DNA from: a bacterium
GTDB taxonomy: Bacteria > JAMCPX01
NCBI GenBank assembly: GCA_021789095.1
Contig: JAJYJX010000140.1
Location: 1 to 5,895, forward strand
Length of the DNA stretch: 5,895 nucleotides
Direction of reading: 5' to 3'
The notes beneath the pieces were generated by a model, which worked only from the letters and a program-made list of their open reading frames with translations, was not told where the DNA came from and did no database searches. A program made the position numbers and the translations under genes. Below are positions 1 to 5,895 of the stretch, piece by piece. Numbering within the stretch: position 1 is the first letter of the stretch; each line of letters opens with the position of its first letter.

Positions 1-577
1 GCGCACCGAGTGCCCTGGCTGCCGCAAATCCCCTGTAATCCGCTATACCGCCCGCCGCTACAACAGGGACTTTCACAGCGTCCACGACCTGCGGTATTAA
101 GACCATAGTCGTGATCTCAAGAGGGCTGTCGTGACCCCCTGCCTCTATACCCTCTGCTATAATAAAATCCACGCCTGCACTGTCGGCTTTTTTCGCGAGT
201 TTTGCCGAAGGCACGACATGACCGACCTTTATGCCCGCATCGTGCAGTTTTTTGGTAAACCTCGCAGGGCTTCCTGCAGACGTTACGACAACGGGCAGCC
301 TGCTCTCTATTGCAGTGTCTATCATGTCCTGCGCAAGCGGGTACATAAGCGGAACGTTTAAGCCGAAAGGCCTGTCTGTCATGGTACGGGTTTTCCTTAT
401 CTCCTCTTTCAAATCATCCTTTGACTGAAAAGAACCTCCTGCAAGAACACCCAGTCCGCCTGAGTTTGATACTGCCGCGGCAAGCGGCGCGTAAGATACA
501 TACACCATACCGCCCAGCAGGAGGGGATACTTGATGCCCAGCATGCCGCATATCTCTGTATTGATCAGTCTGTTCAT
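1..577 (-). CDS. FabK / nitronate monooxygenase-type flavoprotein (C-terminus beyond window)
   Basis: The first 192 residues of a TIM-barrel FMN enzyme are present; the family is usually about 310-350 residues, so the C-terminal third lies outside. Visible family features are the N-terminal IKYPLLLGGM segment (15-24), SGGLGVLAGGS (39-49), TDRPFGLNVPL (67-77), the EAGGH motif with the presumed catalytic His149, and VPVVAAGGIAD (170-180), part of the FMN-phosphate site. The pattern is closest to enoyl-ACP reductase II (FabK), but nitronate monooxygenases share these motifs, so enoyl-ACP reduction in fatty acid synthesis and nitronate oxidation both remain possible. The ATG start overlaps the TGA stop of the GMC gene as ATGA. 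There is no Shine-Dalgarno in front of it, so translation is probably coupled to the upstream gene. It is the last visible gene of the folK operon. The family call is secure; the exact reaction is not. Confidence 0.9.
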   Translation of the reverse strand, partial: MNRLINTEICGMLGIKYPLLLGGMVYVSYAPLAAAVSNSGGLGVLAGGSFQSKDDLKEEIRKTRTMTDRPFGLNVPLMYPLAQDMIDTAIESRLPVVVTSAGSPARFTKKLHDAGIKVGHVVPSAKLAKKADSAGVDFIIAEGIEAGGHDSPLEITTMVLIPQVVDAVKVPVVAAGGIADYRGFAAARALGA

Positions 578-2097
578 TTTATTAATTTTGATCTGTTTTC
601 AGCTATGTGCTCTGCGTTTCTCATCGACAAAGACATGATCGTGATCTGGGGGTTTACGCCAAGGGACGTAGGGACAATGCTGCCGTCCGATATGAACATA
701 TTGTCAATTACATGTACTTTCCCGAATGAGTCAACAACCGAGTGTCCCGGCATTTCTCCCATCCTTGCCGTACCCAGGGGGTGAAACGCCATCATCTCAA
801 AGGCCGTTGCGCTTATTTTTTTTTCAAAGAGCCGCGAGATGTCGTCCGGTGTTTTGAGCTCGTTAAACCCGAAAACGCTCGTGTTTACGGATTTCGCCCC
901 TGCGGCAAAGAACACCTCGCTTGCAACCGCAATCCCCTTTATCATCTTTTTTATGTCGTACGGGTGAAGGCTGTACGTTATGAACGGCCTGTTATCAACG
1001 CCTGCCCTTACGCTTCCAAAAGAATTCTTGTCCGACACCATTACCCCGAATGCTGCAGTGCGGTTGTAATTCGATGCAAGTTCCTTGCCCTTGAATCCAA
1101 GTTTCCCCATTACCGGCAGCCCGATCTCCGGGGGTACGAATATACCTTCGTGCATTATGCCTTCACTGGCGTAAGCATCCATGTAATTCCCCTGGGGCAC
1201 GCCTTTGTATCCTTCTATGAGCTCGTCAAACATCGCTGTTACCCTTACAGCGGGGTGGATTGCCAGGTTCCTGCCAAGCTCCGGAGAGATCCTGAGGTTG
1301 TTTCTGTCGAGCATGTACGGCGTGTACACAGCGCCTGCAGACATGATCAGGAGTTTTGGCTTTACGGATATACTGTAAATCCTGTTGTCCGTTTCCTCGT
1401 TCAGTATGCTTCCTGTTATCTCTTTCACGGTCCTGCCTTCAACCCTGATCCTGTCTGCCCGCGCATTTGCGTAAACCCTTGCACCATGCTTTACAGCAGA
1501 CGGAATAAAATTCAGGTGCACGGCCTGCTTTGCATCGGTAGGACACCCGAATACGCACCTTCCGCATCCGTGGCAGTTTATCATATTGTGCTTCAGCATG
1601 CCGTTGCTCAATCCGAGCGCATCTGCCCCCCGCTTGAACACAAGCCCGTTCCTGCCCAGTATTTCCGGATCAACTGGCACAACATTTATGGTCTTTTCCA
1701 CCCGTTCAAAGTACGGCTCCATATCTATGGGAGATGCCTTTATAATACCAAAGGTTTCTGCCCAGTCATTGAGTACGCTGTCCGGCGTCCTGAAGCACGT
1801 GCCTGAATTTATAACAGTTGTCCCGCCTACAGCCCTGCCCAGCGGAAGCATTATCGGAATCCTGCCAAATGCAAGTGTTGCACCGTAATCCCTGTAAAGG
1901 ATCTTAAATGATTCGTACGGCTTGTAGTTGCTGTATCTGTCCTTTGTGTAATACCCGCCCTCCTCCAGCACAACAACATCGAGACCCGCCCCGCTCAGCA
2001 CGTCTGCCATAACAGCACCGCCTGCACCCGAACCTATTATGCATACGTCCGGCTGTTCAAAAATATCCTTTGTTATGTCTTTGTACGTGAACAGCAT
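574..2097 (-). CDS. GMC-family FAD-dependent oxidoreductase with a four-cysteine cluster
   Basis: This is a 507-residue glucose-methanol-choline (GMC) oxidoreductase, close to full family length. The Rossmann FAD motif is GSGAGG (22-27), with the ribose-binding acidic residue at Glu45/46. A second FAD-contact segment is GRAVGGTTVINSGT (87-100). The C-terminal domain carries FHPLGTARMG with His439 and VNPQIT with Asn482, the His-Asn pair typical of the GMC active site. Cys175, 178, 181 and 185 form a CxxCxxCxxxCP pattern reminiscent of ferredoxins and also seen in the long-chain alcohol oxidase-like branch; an Fe-S cluster or a structural role is inference. ATG 2097 is chosen because GAAGG sits 7 nt upstream, the preceding gene stops 2 nt before, and residues start just ahead of the FAD domain; an open extension to 2253 merely overlaps the upstream gene. 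The likely reaction is oxidation of a primary or secondary alcohol. No signal peptide is visible, so a cytoplasmic location is likely. Confidence 0.93.
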   Translation of the reverse strand: MLFTYKDITKDIFEQPDVCIIGSGAGGAVMADVLSGAGLDVVVLEEGGYYTKDRYSNYKPYESFKILYRDYGATLAFGRIPIMLPLGRAVGGTTVINSGTCFRTPDSVLNDWAETFGIIKASPIDMEPYFERVEKTINVVPVDPEILGRNGLVFKRGADALGLSNGMLKHNMINCHGCGRCVFGCPTDAKQAVHLNFIPSAVKHGARVYANARADRIRVEGRTVKEITGSILNEETDNRIYSISVKPKLLIMSAGAVYTPYMLDRNNLRISPELGRNLAIHPAVRVTAMFDELIEGYKGVPQGNYMDAYASEGIMHEGIFVPPEIGLPVMGKLGFKGKELASNYNRTAAFGVMVSDKNSFGSVRAGVDNRPFITYSLHPYDIKKMIKGIAVASEVFFAAGAKSVNTSVFGFNELKTPDDISRLFEKKISATAFEMMAFHPLGTARMGEMPGHSVVDSFGKVHVIDNMFISDGSIVPTSLGVNPQITIMSLSMRNAEHIAENRSKLIK

Positions 2098-2099
2098 GT

Positions 2100-2528
2100 T
2101 TATACCTTCAGCAGGCATTCGGGATGTTCGCCCATGGAAGAATGAATGCCGATCGCATCCTGGATCCTGTCGTCGGAATAGAACGGCATCATGATCAAAA
2201 GCTTGAGTGTGATGAAAATGTACCTTTTTGACGAGACCCTGCTTTCTTCCCATCCCTGGAGGTATTTTATCCTTTCTCCCAATGACATCCTGGTGAATAG
2301 TTTGAACTTTGTAAGCAAAGGAGTGTATTGGATCATGTACAAGATGTATTTTATAAATCTGAATTGAATCCTTGACAGGCGATCAATGTAATGATCGAAC
2401 AACAGCGCAGCATCAACCTCGTTTGCGCCCGGCTCAAAAGCCCCTCCTGCCGGTATGATCGCTTCCGCTATTGCTCGCGCGATATTGTATAGTTTCTGGT
2501 CAAGAACCTTTAATTCTTTTATCGCCAT
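2100..2528 (-). CDS. Small GMC-partner protein, gluconate 2-dehydrogenase subunit 3-like
   Basis: This 142-residue protein resembles the small subunit (gluconate 2-dehydrogenase subunit 3 family) that accompanies, or is fused N-terminally to, some GMC oxidoreductases. Seen features: an N-terminal helix followed by AEAIIPAGG (21-29), an acidic stretch with a DHYIDRL-type helix (45-51), a hydrophobic helix at about 54-72, FTRMSLGERIKYLQGWEES (78-96), a hydrophobic segment 103-115, and a C-terminal FYSDDRIQDAIGI (116-128), recalling the YY-D-P...IGY ending of the family. There is no twin-arginine or other clear signal peptide, unlike many periplasmic members. The start is supported by AAAGGA 8 nt upstream. 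The gene overlaps folK by 29 nt and ends 2 nt before the GMC start, so the two oxidoreductase parts are almost certainly made together. Its role, such as helping the GMC subunit fold or bind membrane, is inferred from the family. Similarity is moderate. Confidence 0.72.
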   Translation of the reverse strand: MAIKELKVLDQKLYNIARAIAEAIIPAGGAFEPGANEVDAALLFDHYIDRLSRIQFRFIKYILYMIQYTPLLTKFKLFTRMSLGERIKYLQGWEESRVSSKRYIFITLKLLIMMPFYSDDRIQDAIGIHSSMGEHPECLLKV

Positions 2529-3072
2529 AGATCGTGTCCTTTAGTCCCTTAAAATACTTTATAAAATGCTTGTCTGTATTCCTATATTTTAATTCATGTA
2601 CAGTCAACCTAAACAATGGATGCACCACAGTGCCCGCTATTTCCGCAAGGGGCTCGAGTGCAAACAGTCTCTCATGGAAACGCGGGTGAGGTATGATCAG
2701 TTCTTTTGTGCAAAGTATGCGTTCGCCGTACATAAGTATGTCAATGTCTATAGTCCTTGAAAGGTATAAGCCATTATGGGACTTATGGACTGCATTGCCT
2801 TTTGTTCTGTCCCTGCCGAGTTTTTGCTCTGTTTTTTGTACCAGTGCAAACAGCTTGAACGGACCCAGCGCTGTTTCCAATGCACAGCACATATTTAAGA
2901 AATTCCGGGCGCTGCTTTCCTCTTCCATACCCACAGGCTCCGTTTCATAGAGGGAAGAAATCCTGATGATCTTTGTATTTTGATATTCGGAAACATCCTT
3001 CAGTGCACTTATAAGGTTTGCTTCCCTGTCCTCAAGGTTAGAGCCAAATAACAAATAAACAATTTCAGCCAT
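2500..3072 (-). CDS. folK: 2-amino-4-hydroxy-6-hydroxymethyldihydropteridine pyrophosphokinase
   Basis: HPPK transfers pyrophosphate from ATP to 6-hydroxymethyl-7,8-dihydropterin in cytoplasmic folate synthesis. The 190 residues show all the hallmarks: LFGSNLEDR (8-16), SSLYETEPVG (39-48) with pterin-side residues, NFLN (57-60), LGRDR (85-89), RTIDIDILMYG (106-116) with the Mg-binding aspartates Asp109 and Asp111, and IIPHPRFHERLFALEPLAEIA (126-146). The segment between LGRDR and RTIDIDI is longer than usual and reads NGLYLSR where most homologues have a W/Y-x-PR element. ATG 3072 has no Shine-Dalgarno and overlaps the TAA of an upstream open frame as TAATG, which suggests folK was once translated by coupling to a preceding gene. 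It is the first intact gene of the operon that continues into the GMC module. No other folate gene is visible. Confidence 0.95.
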   Translation of the reverse strand: MAEIVYLLFGSNLEDREANLISALKDVSEYQNTKIIRISSLYETEPVGMEEESSARNFLNMCCALETALGPFKLFALVQKTEQKLGRDRTKGNAVHKSHNGLYLSRTIDIDILMYGERILCTKELIIPHPRFHERLFALEPLAEIAGTVVHPLFRLTVHELKYRNTDKHFIKYFKGLKDTIYGDKRIKGS

Positions 3073-3177
3073 TAAATAACGATACCATTAAAACCGTTAC
3101 GGGAAAAGATAAAATGCACGCCCTGCATCGCATCGTTGACATCTGTACCCTGTACATCTATAATTCTTCCACAAGAT

Positions 3178-4031
3178 ATGAAGAATAGATTGCCTGTCTT
3201 ATTTCTGTTTTTATTGATATCTTTGTTCTTTTCAAAAGCCATTTTCTCAAAAAACAAAGTCTTTGCGCCGATTGATCTTATATACGCGTTCGAACCATGG
3301 AGCGAATATAACCAGATACCTCCACAAAAATTTCCGCAAAACTTTCGGCAGACAGACGCACTGCTGCAGTTTATTCCATGGAGATTTTATGGCTATGGGG
3401 AGCTGCATAAAGAACATTTCCCTTTGAACACCCCTTATGAGTATGGAGGCATACCATTCTTTGCAAACGATCAATCTGGAGTACTATCGCCGTATAACCT
3501 TATAGGTTTGTTGTTTGGCTTTAAAACAGGATTTTTGATTATCGCAATACTAAAACTGCTTCTGGCAGCTATGGGTATGTATTTGTTCCTCGATCTATTT
3601 TCTTTACATAAGCCATCTTTGATCATCGGTAGTATTGCATATACCTTTTCATCGCTTATGATTTGGTTTTTTACTTGCAGCCGTCCACATAATTCCGTTT
3701 CTTCAGCTCCTGATAAACAAGGAATTACACATTCTATACAGCCGGCGATACAATACCTACCAAGGCAAATACTTCAAACTATTGGGTACATTTAACGACC
3801 TCTCATTGTATGAGAATACAGTTGCAAAGCCGATTGTATATACTGCACAACGTATTATCCCCGCTGCTGATGCTACCGAAGCTTTTCAATTGCTTTCACG
3901 GTTTACAACAAACGATCTTAATTTAACAGTTATAGAGGGTATGCATACCGGCAATGTATACAGTCCCGATGCTATAGATAGGACGCTTTATAAGTATGGG
4001 AACAGCAATTTTTATTATTTTTTTCTGGAAA
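3178..4031 (+). pseudogene. Decayed YfhO-type multi-membrane protein, several internal deletions
   Basis: This is the relic of a large (usually 700-900 residue) YfhO-family membrane protein linked to cell-surface glycan assembly. Frame 1 from ATG 3178 gives an N-terminal membrane helix (about 5-22), VFAPIDLIYAFEPW (28-41), then FIPWRFYGYGELHKEHFPLN (65-84, a fPWr...l..g..PLwN-like block), GGIPFFANDQSGVLSPYNLIG (90-110), and further membrane segments up to AYTFSSLMIW at about 3665. Similarity then jumps to frame 2 (from 3662) with LLAAVHIIPFLQLLINKE, followed within a few residues by YNTYQGKYFKLLGT, then FNDLSLYENTVAKPIVY and DATEAFQLLSRF, blocks that lie far apart in intact family members. 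The C-terminal end is also missing where the relic meets the convergent permease gene near 4031. Deletion endpoints are estimates. The start has no strong ribosome binding site. The stretch is visibly more A+T-rich than its neighbours. The family call comes from remembered motif order; the broken state follows from the frame change. Confidence 0.8.
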
Positions 4032-5243
4032 CTATTCATACCGCAATGATTCTATGGGATCGAGCTGCGCCGCCTTGTAGGCGGGGTATACCCCGAAGAA
4101 GATGCCTACAACAGCGGAGAAGAAAAATGCAAGCAGTACCGACCATGGAGTAATGCTTATGTGGAAGCCGCTGATCATGGACTGTATTATAAACCCGCCT
4201 GTAATGCCCGCAATTATGCCGATTATTCCCCCTGTAGAACTCAGGGTTGCGGATTCTATCAGGAACTGGATAAGGATGTCCCGCTTTGTTGCTCCTACGG
4301 CCTTTCGTATGCCGATCTCACGCGTGCGCTCCTTGATGGACACGAGCATGATGTTCATGATACCTATGCCGCCCACAAGCAGGGATATGGCTGCAATGCC
4401 GGCAAGGATAACTGTCATCATGTTCATTATCGTATCAACCGTCGAAAGCATCGCATCCTGCGTTATGACCGTAAAGTCCTCGTTGTTGTTGTGCTGTTTC
4501 TTCAGTATTCCTATAATCTGGTTCATTGCATCATTGATAACGTCCTTTGTCCTTGCCCGTGCCCTTATGCCGAACAGGCTGTCGGTATTAAAGATTTTCT
4601 CCGCTGCTTTTGCCGGGACGTACACGAGACCGTCCATGTCAAACCCCAGGGACTGTCCCTTTTTCTCCATGACCCCTATGACCCTGAAATAGAAATTGCC
4701 AAGCTTTACAATCCTGCCAAGCGGATTTGCATCCCCGAACAAAACCTTCCATACCCGGTACCCGAGCACACACATGTTCCTGCCAGCATCGTTCTCTTCT
4801 CTTGTCATGAACCCTCCAATCTGCGGTGCTATATTGATGATCCTTGTGAACTGCTCGTTCGTGCCAAGCACAGTTACATCGACATGCGCGTCGCGATATT
4901 TGACAATAAGCGCCCCGAGTATCATGGGGAAAACCCCGTCGGTGTACGTCGCCTCCCTCTGTATTGCGTTTACATCGGACAGGGTAAGCTTGTGCGTTGA
5001 CGCTATACCTGCGACAGGGAAGCTGCCGCCTTTTGTCTGTATCTTGCCCGGCTGTATGATGATCATGTTTGTTCCCAGCCCGGTAAATTTTTCGAGTATG
5101 TATTGTTTTGCCCCTTCCGCCATGGAAACAAGCAGGATCACTGATGTGACGCCGATGATAATACCGAGCATGGTAAGGGCGGAGCGCATCTTGTTGCTCA
5201 ATAACGCCTCAAACGCGGTAAGTAAGTATGTAATGCTGTTCAT
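4032..5243 (-). CDS. MacB/FtsX-family ABC transporter permease
   Basis: This 403-residue inner-membrane permease has the standard MacB type layout. An amphipathic N-terminus with LLSNKMRSALTMLGIIIGV (14-32) enters the first membrane helix. A MacB-type periplasmic core follows (about 45-240). A C-terminal FtsX domain has three helices (about 278-302, 330-355, 368-390), with GGIGIMNIMLVSIKERTREIGIRKAVGA in the coupling region and the terminal AYKAAQLDPIESLRYE signature. With a separate ATPase such proteins drive export of peptides, lipoproteins or drugs through a periplasmic adaptor. ATG 5243 is preferred over an in-frame TTG at 5261 because the family begins almost exactly here and an AGGA lies just upstream, although only 3 nt away. 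The ATG overlaps the stop of a 33-codon ORF as ATGA, so coupling is likely. No ATPase or adaptor gene is adjacent. The specific substrate cannot be inferred. Confidence 0.95.
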   Translation of the reverse strand: MNSITYLLTAFEALLSNKMRSALTMLGIIIGVTSVILLVSMAEGAKQYILEKFTGLGTNMIIIQPGKIQTKGGSFPVAGIASTHKLTLSDVNAIQREATYTDGVFPMILGALIVKYRDAHVDVTVLGTNEQFTRIINIAPQIGGFMTREENDAGRNMCVLGYRVWKVLFGDANPLGRIVKLGNFYFRVIGVMEKKGQSLGFDMDGLVYVPAKAAEKIFNTDSLFGIRARARTKDVINDAMNQIIGILKKQHNNNEDFTVITQDAMLSTVDTIMNMMTVILAGIAAISLLVGGIGIMNIMLVSIKERTREIGIRKAVGATKRDILIQFLIESATLSSTGGIIGIIAGITGGFIIQSMISGFHISITPWSVLLAFFFSAVVGIFFGVYPAYKAAQLDPIESLRYE

Positions 5244-5341
5244 AGATCCTGTATAATCCAAAAGAGATCAATAGCGGGGTTTGCTTGCCCGTTCAACCCT
5301 GCGATCCACCTAAGACACTTTAAGTCTTTTATATTACCCAT
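5240..5341 (-). CDS. Putative 33-residue small protein or leader peptide before the permease
   Basis: ATG 5341 opens a 33-codon frame whose TGA (5242-5240) overlaps the permease ATG as ATGA. AGAGGA (5354-5349) stands 7 nt before the start, the best ribosome binding site in this part of the window and better than that of the permease. The peptide begins MGNIKDLKCLRWIAG, contains Gln19, Asn21, Pro22 and two further hydrophobic runs including Trp28, and ends QDL. It has no long membrane helix, no signal peptide and no family I recognise. It could be a small protein, a leader peptide that sets permease translation, or the tail of a lost gene. The frame is closed 5' by a stop at 5371-5369 within the adjacent inverted repeat. 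Only the overlap, the Shine-Dalgarno and the protein-like composition support it. Confidence 0.5.
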   Translation of the reverse strand: MGNIKDLKCLRWIAGLNGQANPAIDLFWIIQDL

Positions 5342-5348
5342 GTTCAAG

Positions 5349-5354
5349 TCCTCT
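5349..5354 (-). promoter_or_regulatory. Strong Shine-Dalgarno of the 33-codon ORF
   Basis: AGAGGA on the minus strand, 7 nt before ATG 5341. It is the main reason to accept the small ORF, and probably also serves the permease through ATGA coupling, since the permease has only AGGA three bases from its ATG. Confidence 0.55.
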
Positions 5355-5362
5355 GTAAGTTC

Positions 5363-5459
5363 ACCCCGTTAGAAACTCTCCGATTATAGAGAGTTCGCAT
5401 AATAGGTTCTGAATTCATTATAACATTATCCGCTAAGATTCCAGCTTTTCTAACGGGGT
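5363..5459. repeat. 97-bp element with 13-bp perfect terminal inverted repeats
   Basis: ACCCCGTTAGAAA at 5363-5375 is matched exactly by its reverse complement TTTCTAACGGGGT at 5447-5459. The 71 bp between them are A+T-rich and contain a smaller hairpin: AACTCTC (5374-5380) pairs with GAGAGTT (5389-5395) around an 8-nt loop. The arrangement resembles a miniature inverted-repeat element or the collapsed ends of a small mobile element. No clear target duplication flanks it (GTAAGTTC on the left, TTATATGC on the right), and no transposase is present. A weak partial echo, AGCGGGGTTT, occurs near 5268-5277. Whether copies exist elsewhere cannot be judged from one window. Confidence 0.65.
5383..5388 (-). 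promoter_or_regulatory. Candidate -10 box for the small ORF and permease
   Basis: TATAAT on the minus strand lies in the loop of the 5374-5395 hairpin. Transcription from it would start near 5376, about 35 nt before ATG 5341, just inside the inverted repeat. A second TATAAT is at 5417-5422 on the same strand. Neither has a convincing -35 hexamer at 16-18 bp, so the call is tentative. Confidence 0.3.
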
Positions 5460-5573
5460 TTATATGCAGGCAGCTTATCTTTTCCCCTTTGCATACATTC
5501 GCAGTAACCCCTCATCGACGCAGGTTTCTCACTCACTTCTCAAACCTTGCTATTTTTTATGGACTTTTAAGAA
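5460..5573. other. Gene-free stretch between inverted-repeat element and acyltransferase end
   Basis: No gene is supported here on either strand. A plus-strand frame opens at ATG 5464 but soon runs antisense through the acyltransferase. AGGTTT (5522-5527) and AAACCT (5542-5547) could form a weak 6-bp stem with a 14-nt loop downstream of the acyltransferase, without a T-run on the minus strand, so I do not call a terminator. Confidence 0.5.
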
Positions 5574-5895
5574 TCACGCGGACTTATTTTTATCATCAAT
5601 CCACATTGGTGTAAAGTGGTACCAGTGTTCAGGATGCTGCCGTATCATCTGTTCCAGCAGGGTAACGTACTGCTGTGCAGCCTTTTGCATGACAGCTTCC
5701 CGCTGGTCCCTGGACTCTGCTTTTACGTACATCGGCGGGTGCGCGATGATCCTGTAACCAGCCTTGCCGGTCCGGACAACAAAGAACACGAAAACAGGCA
5801 CGCCCGTGACAAGGGCGAACACATACGGTGCCTGCGGCAGGAAAACGTCATGGCCGAAGAACTTCACCCTGATGGATTTTTGCGCGTTGTTCCAC
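5574..5895 (-). CDS. LpxL/HtrB-type lipid A acyltransferase, C-terminal part (N-terminus beyond window)
   Basis: The last 107 residues of a bacterial lysophospholipid/lipid A acyltransferase of the LpxL/HtrB family (full length usually about 290-310) are visible. These inner-membrane-associated enzymes add a secondary acyl chain to lipid A precursors from acyl-ACP. Recognisable family blocks are KFFGHDVFLPQAPYVFAL, matching the vdFfG...P.g...La segment, TGVPVFVFFVVRTG, a beta-rich YRIIAHPPMYV, and the closing LLEQMIRQHPEHWYHFTPMW, which corresponds to the LE..Ir..PeqW.w.h.RW ending. The catalytic HX4D motif would lie upstream, outside the window. The protein ends soon after this block, so its C-terminus is normal. 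Related acyltransferases occur in aryl polyene and other acylation clusters, so lipid A as the substrate is likely but not proven. The next gene on the same strand starts 232 bp downstream, beyond the inverted-repeat element. Confidence 0.88.
   Translation of the reverse strand, partial: WNNAQKSIRVKFFGHDVFLPQAPYVFALVTGVPVFVFFVVRTGKAGYRIIAHPPMYVKAESRDQREAVMQKAAQQYVTLLEQMIRQHPEHWYHFTPMWIDDKNKSA

Noticed and set aside
742-1806. 354-codon plus-strand open frame
   Set aside because: It lies wholly antisense to the GMC gene, is rich in His, Cys and Arg, and shows no family motifs; the minus-strand frame has every GMC signature.
2098-2253. Longer N-terminus for the GMC protein
   Set aside because: The extension overlaps the small-subunit gene, has no family similarity, and ATG 2097 has a well-placed GAAGG.
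3072-3257. 61-codon minus-strand frame as an intact gene
   Set aside because: Its first half is antisense to the YfhO relic, and it has no ribosome binding site or recognised domain. Only its last part is kept, as a possible remnant.
4009-4024. T-rich run at the junction of the YfhO relic and permease as a terminator
   Set aside because: No stable hairpin precedes the T-run on the plus strand, and it lies upstream of no intact gene end.
4161-5000. 279-codon plus-strand open frame (with others at 4102-4692 and 4696-5256)
   Set aside because: All are antisense to the ABC permease and read as Cys/His/Tyr-rich or Met/Pro/Ser-rich shadows of it.
5522-5547. AGGTTT...AAACCT as a terminator for the acyltransferase
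   Set aside because: The stem is only 6 bp with a 14-nt loop and no T-run follows on the minus strand.
5464-5757. 97-codon plus-strand frame starting just after the right inverted repeat
   Set aside because: No Shine-Dalgarno, no motifs, and most of it is antisense to the acyltransferase end.

Overview
The window comes from the chromosome of a Gram-negative (diderm) bacterium. It carries the C-terminal part of an LpxL/HtrB-type lipid A acyltransferase and a MacB/FtsX-type ABC permease with a periplasmic domain. Base composition is near balanced. The gene set (FabK-like flavoprotein, GMC oxidoreductase with a cysteine cluster, folK, YfhO remnant) would fit an environmental lineage such as Desulfobacterota or Nitrospirota, but nothing here fixes the taxonomy. 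There are no RNA genes, CRISPR arrays or intact transposases.

Positions 1-3072 hold a tight minus-strand operon, in transcription order: folK (3072-2500), a small protein resembling the gluconate 2-dehydrogenase subunit 3 family (2528-2100), a GMC-family FAD oxidoreductase (2097-574) and a FabK/nitronate monooxygenase-type flavoprotein (577 to beyond the window edge). Overlaps of 29 and 4 nt and a 2-nt gap argue for co-transcription and translational coupling. The small protein and the GMC enzyme look like partners. Their substrate is unknown, but lipid-like alcohols are plausible.

Positions 3073-4031 are visibly more A+T-rich. They contain a plus-strand relic of a large YfhO-type multi-membrane protein, cut down by a frameshift and several internal deletions. 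The folK start codon overlaps the stop of a minus-strand open frame that runs back into this relic, so the original gene upstream of folK may have been lost here.

Positions 4032-5895 are again minus strand: the end of an LpxL-type acyltransferase (5895-5574), a roughly 100-bp stretch with no gene, a 97-bp element bounded by 13-bp perfect inverted repeats (5363-5459), a 33-codon ORF with a strong Shine-Dalgarno (5341-5240), and the ABC permease (5243-4032), which starts inside the stop codon of that small ORF. No ABC ATPase gene lies beside the permease. The small ORF and the inverted-repeat element next to it are the least explained parts of the window.
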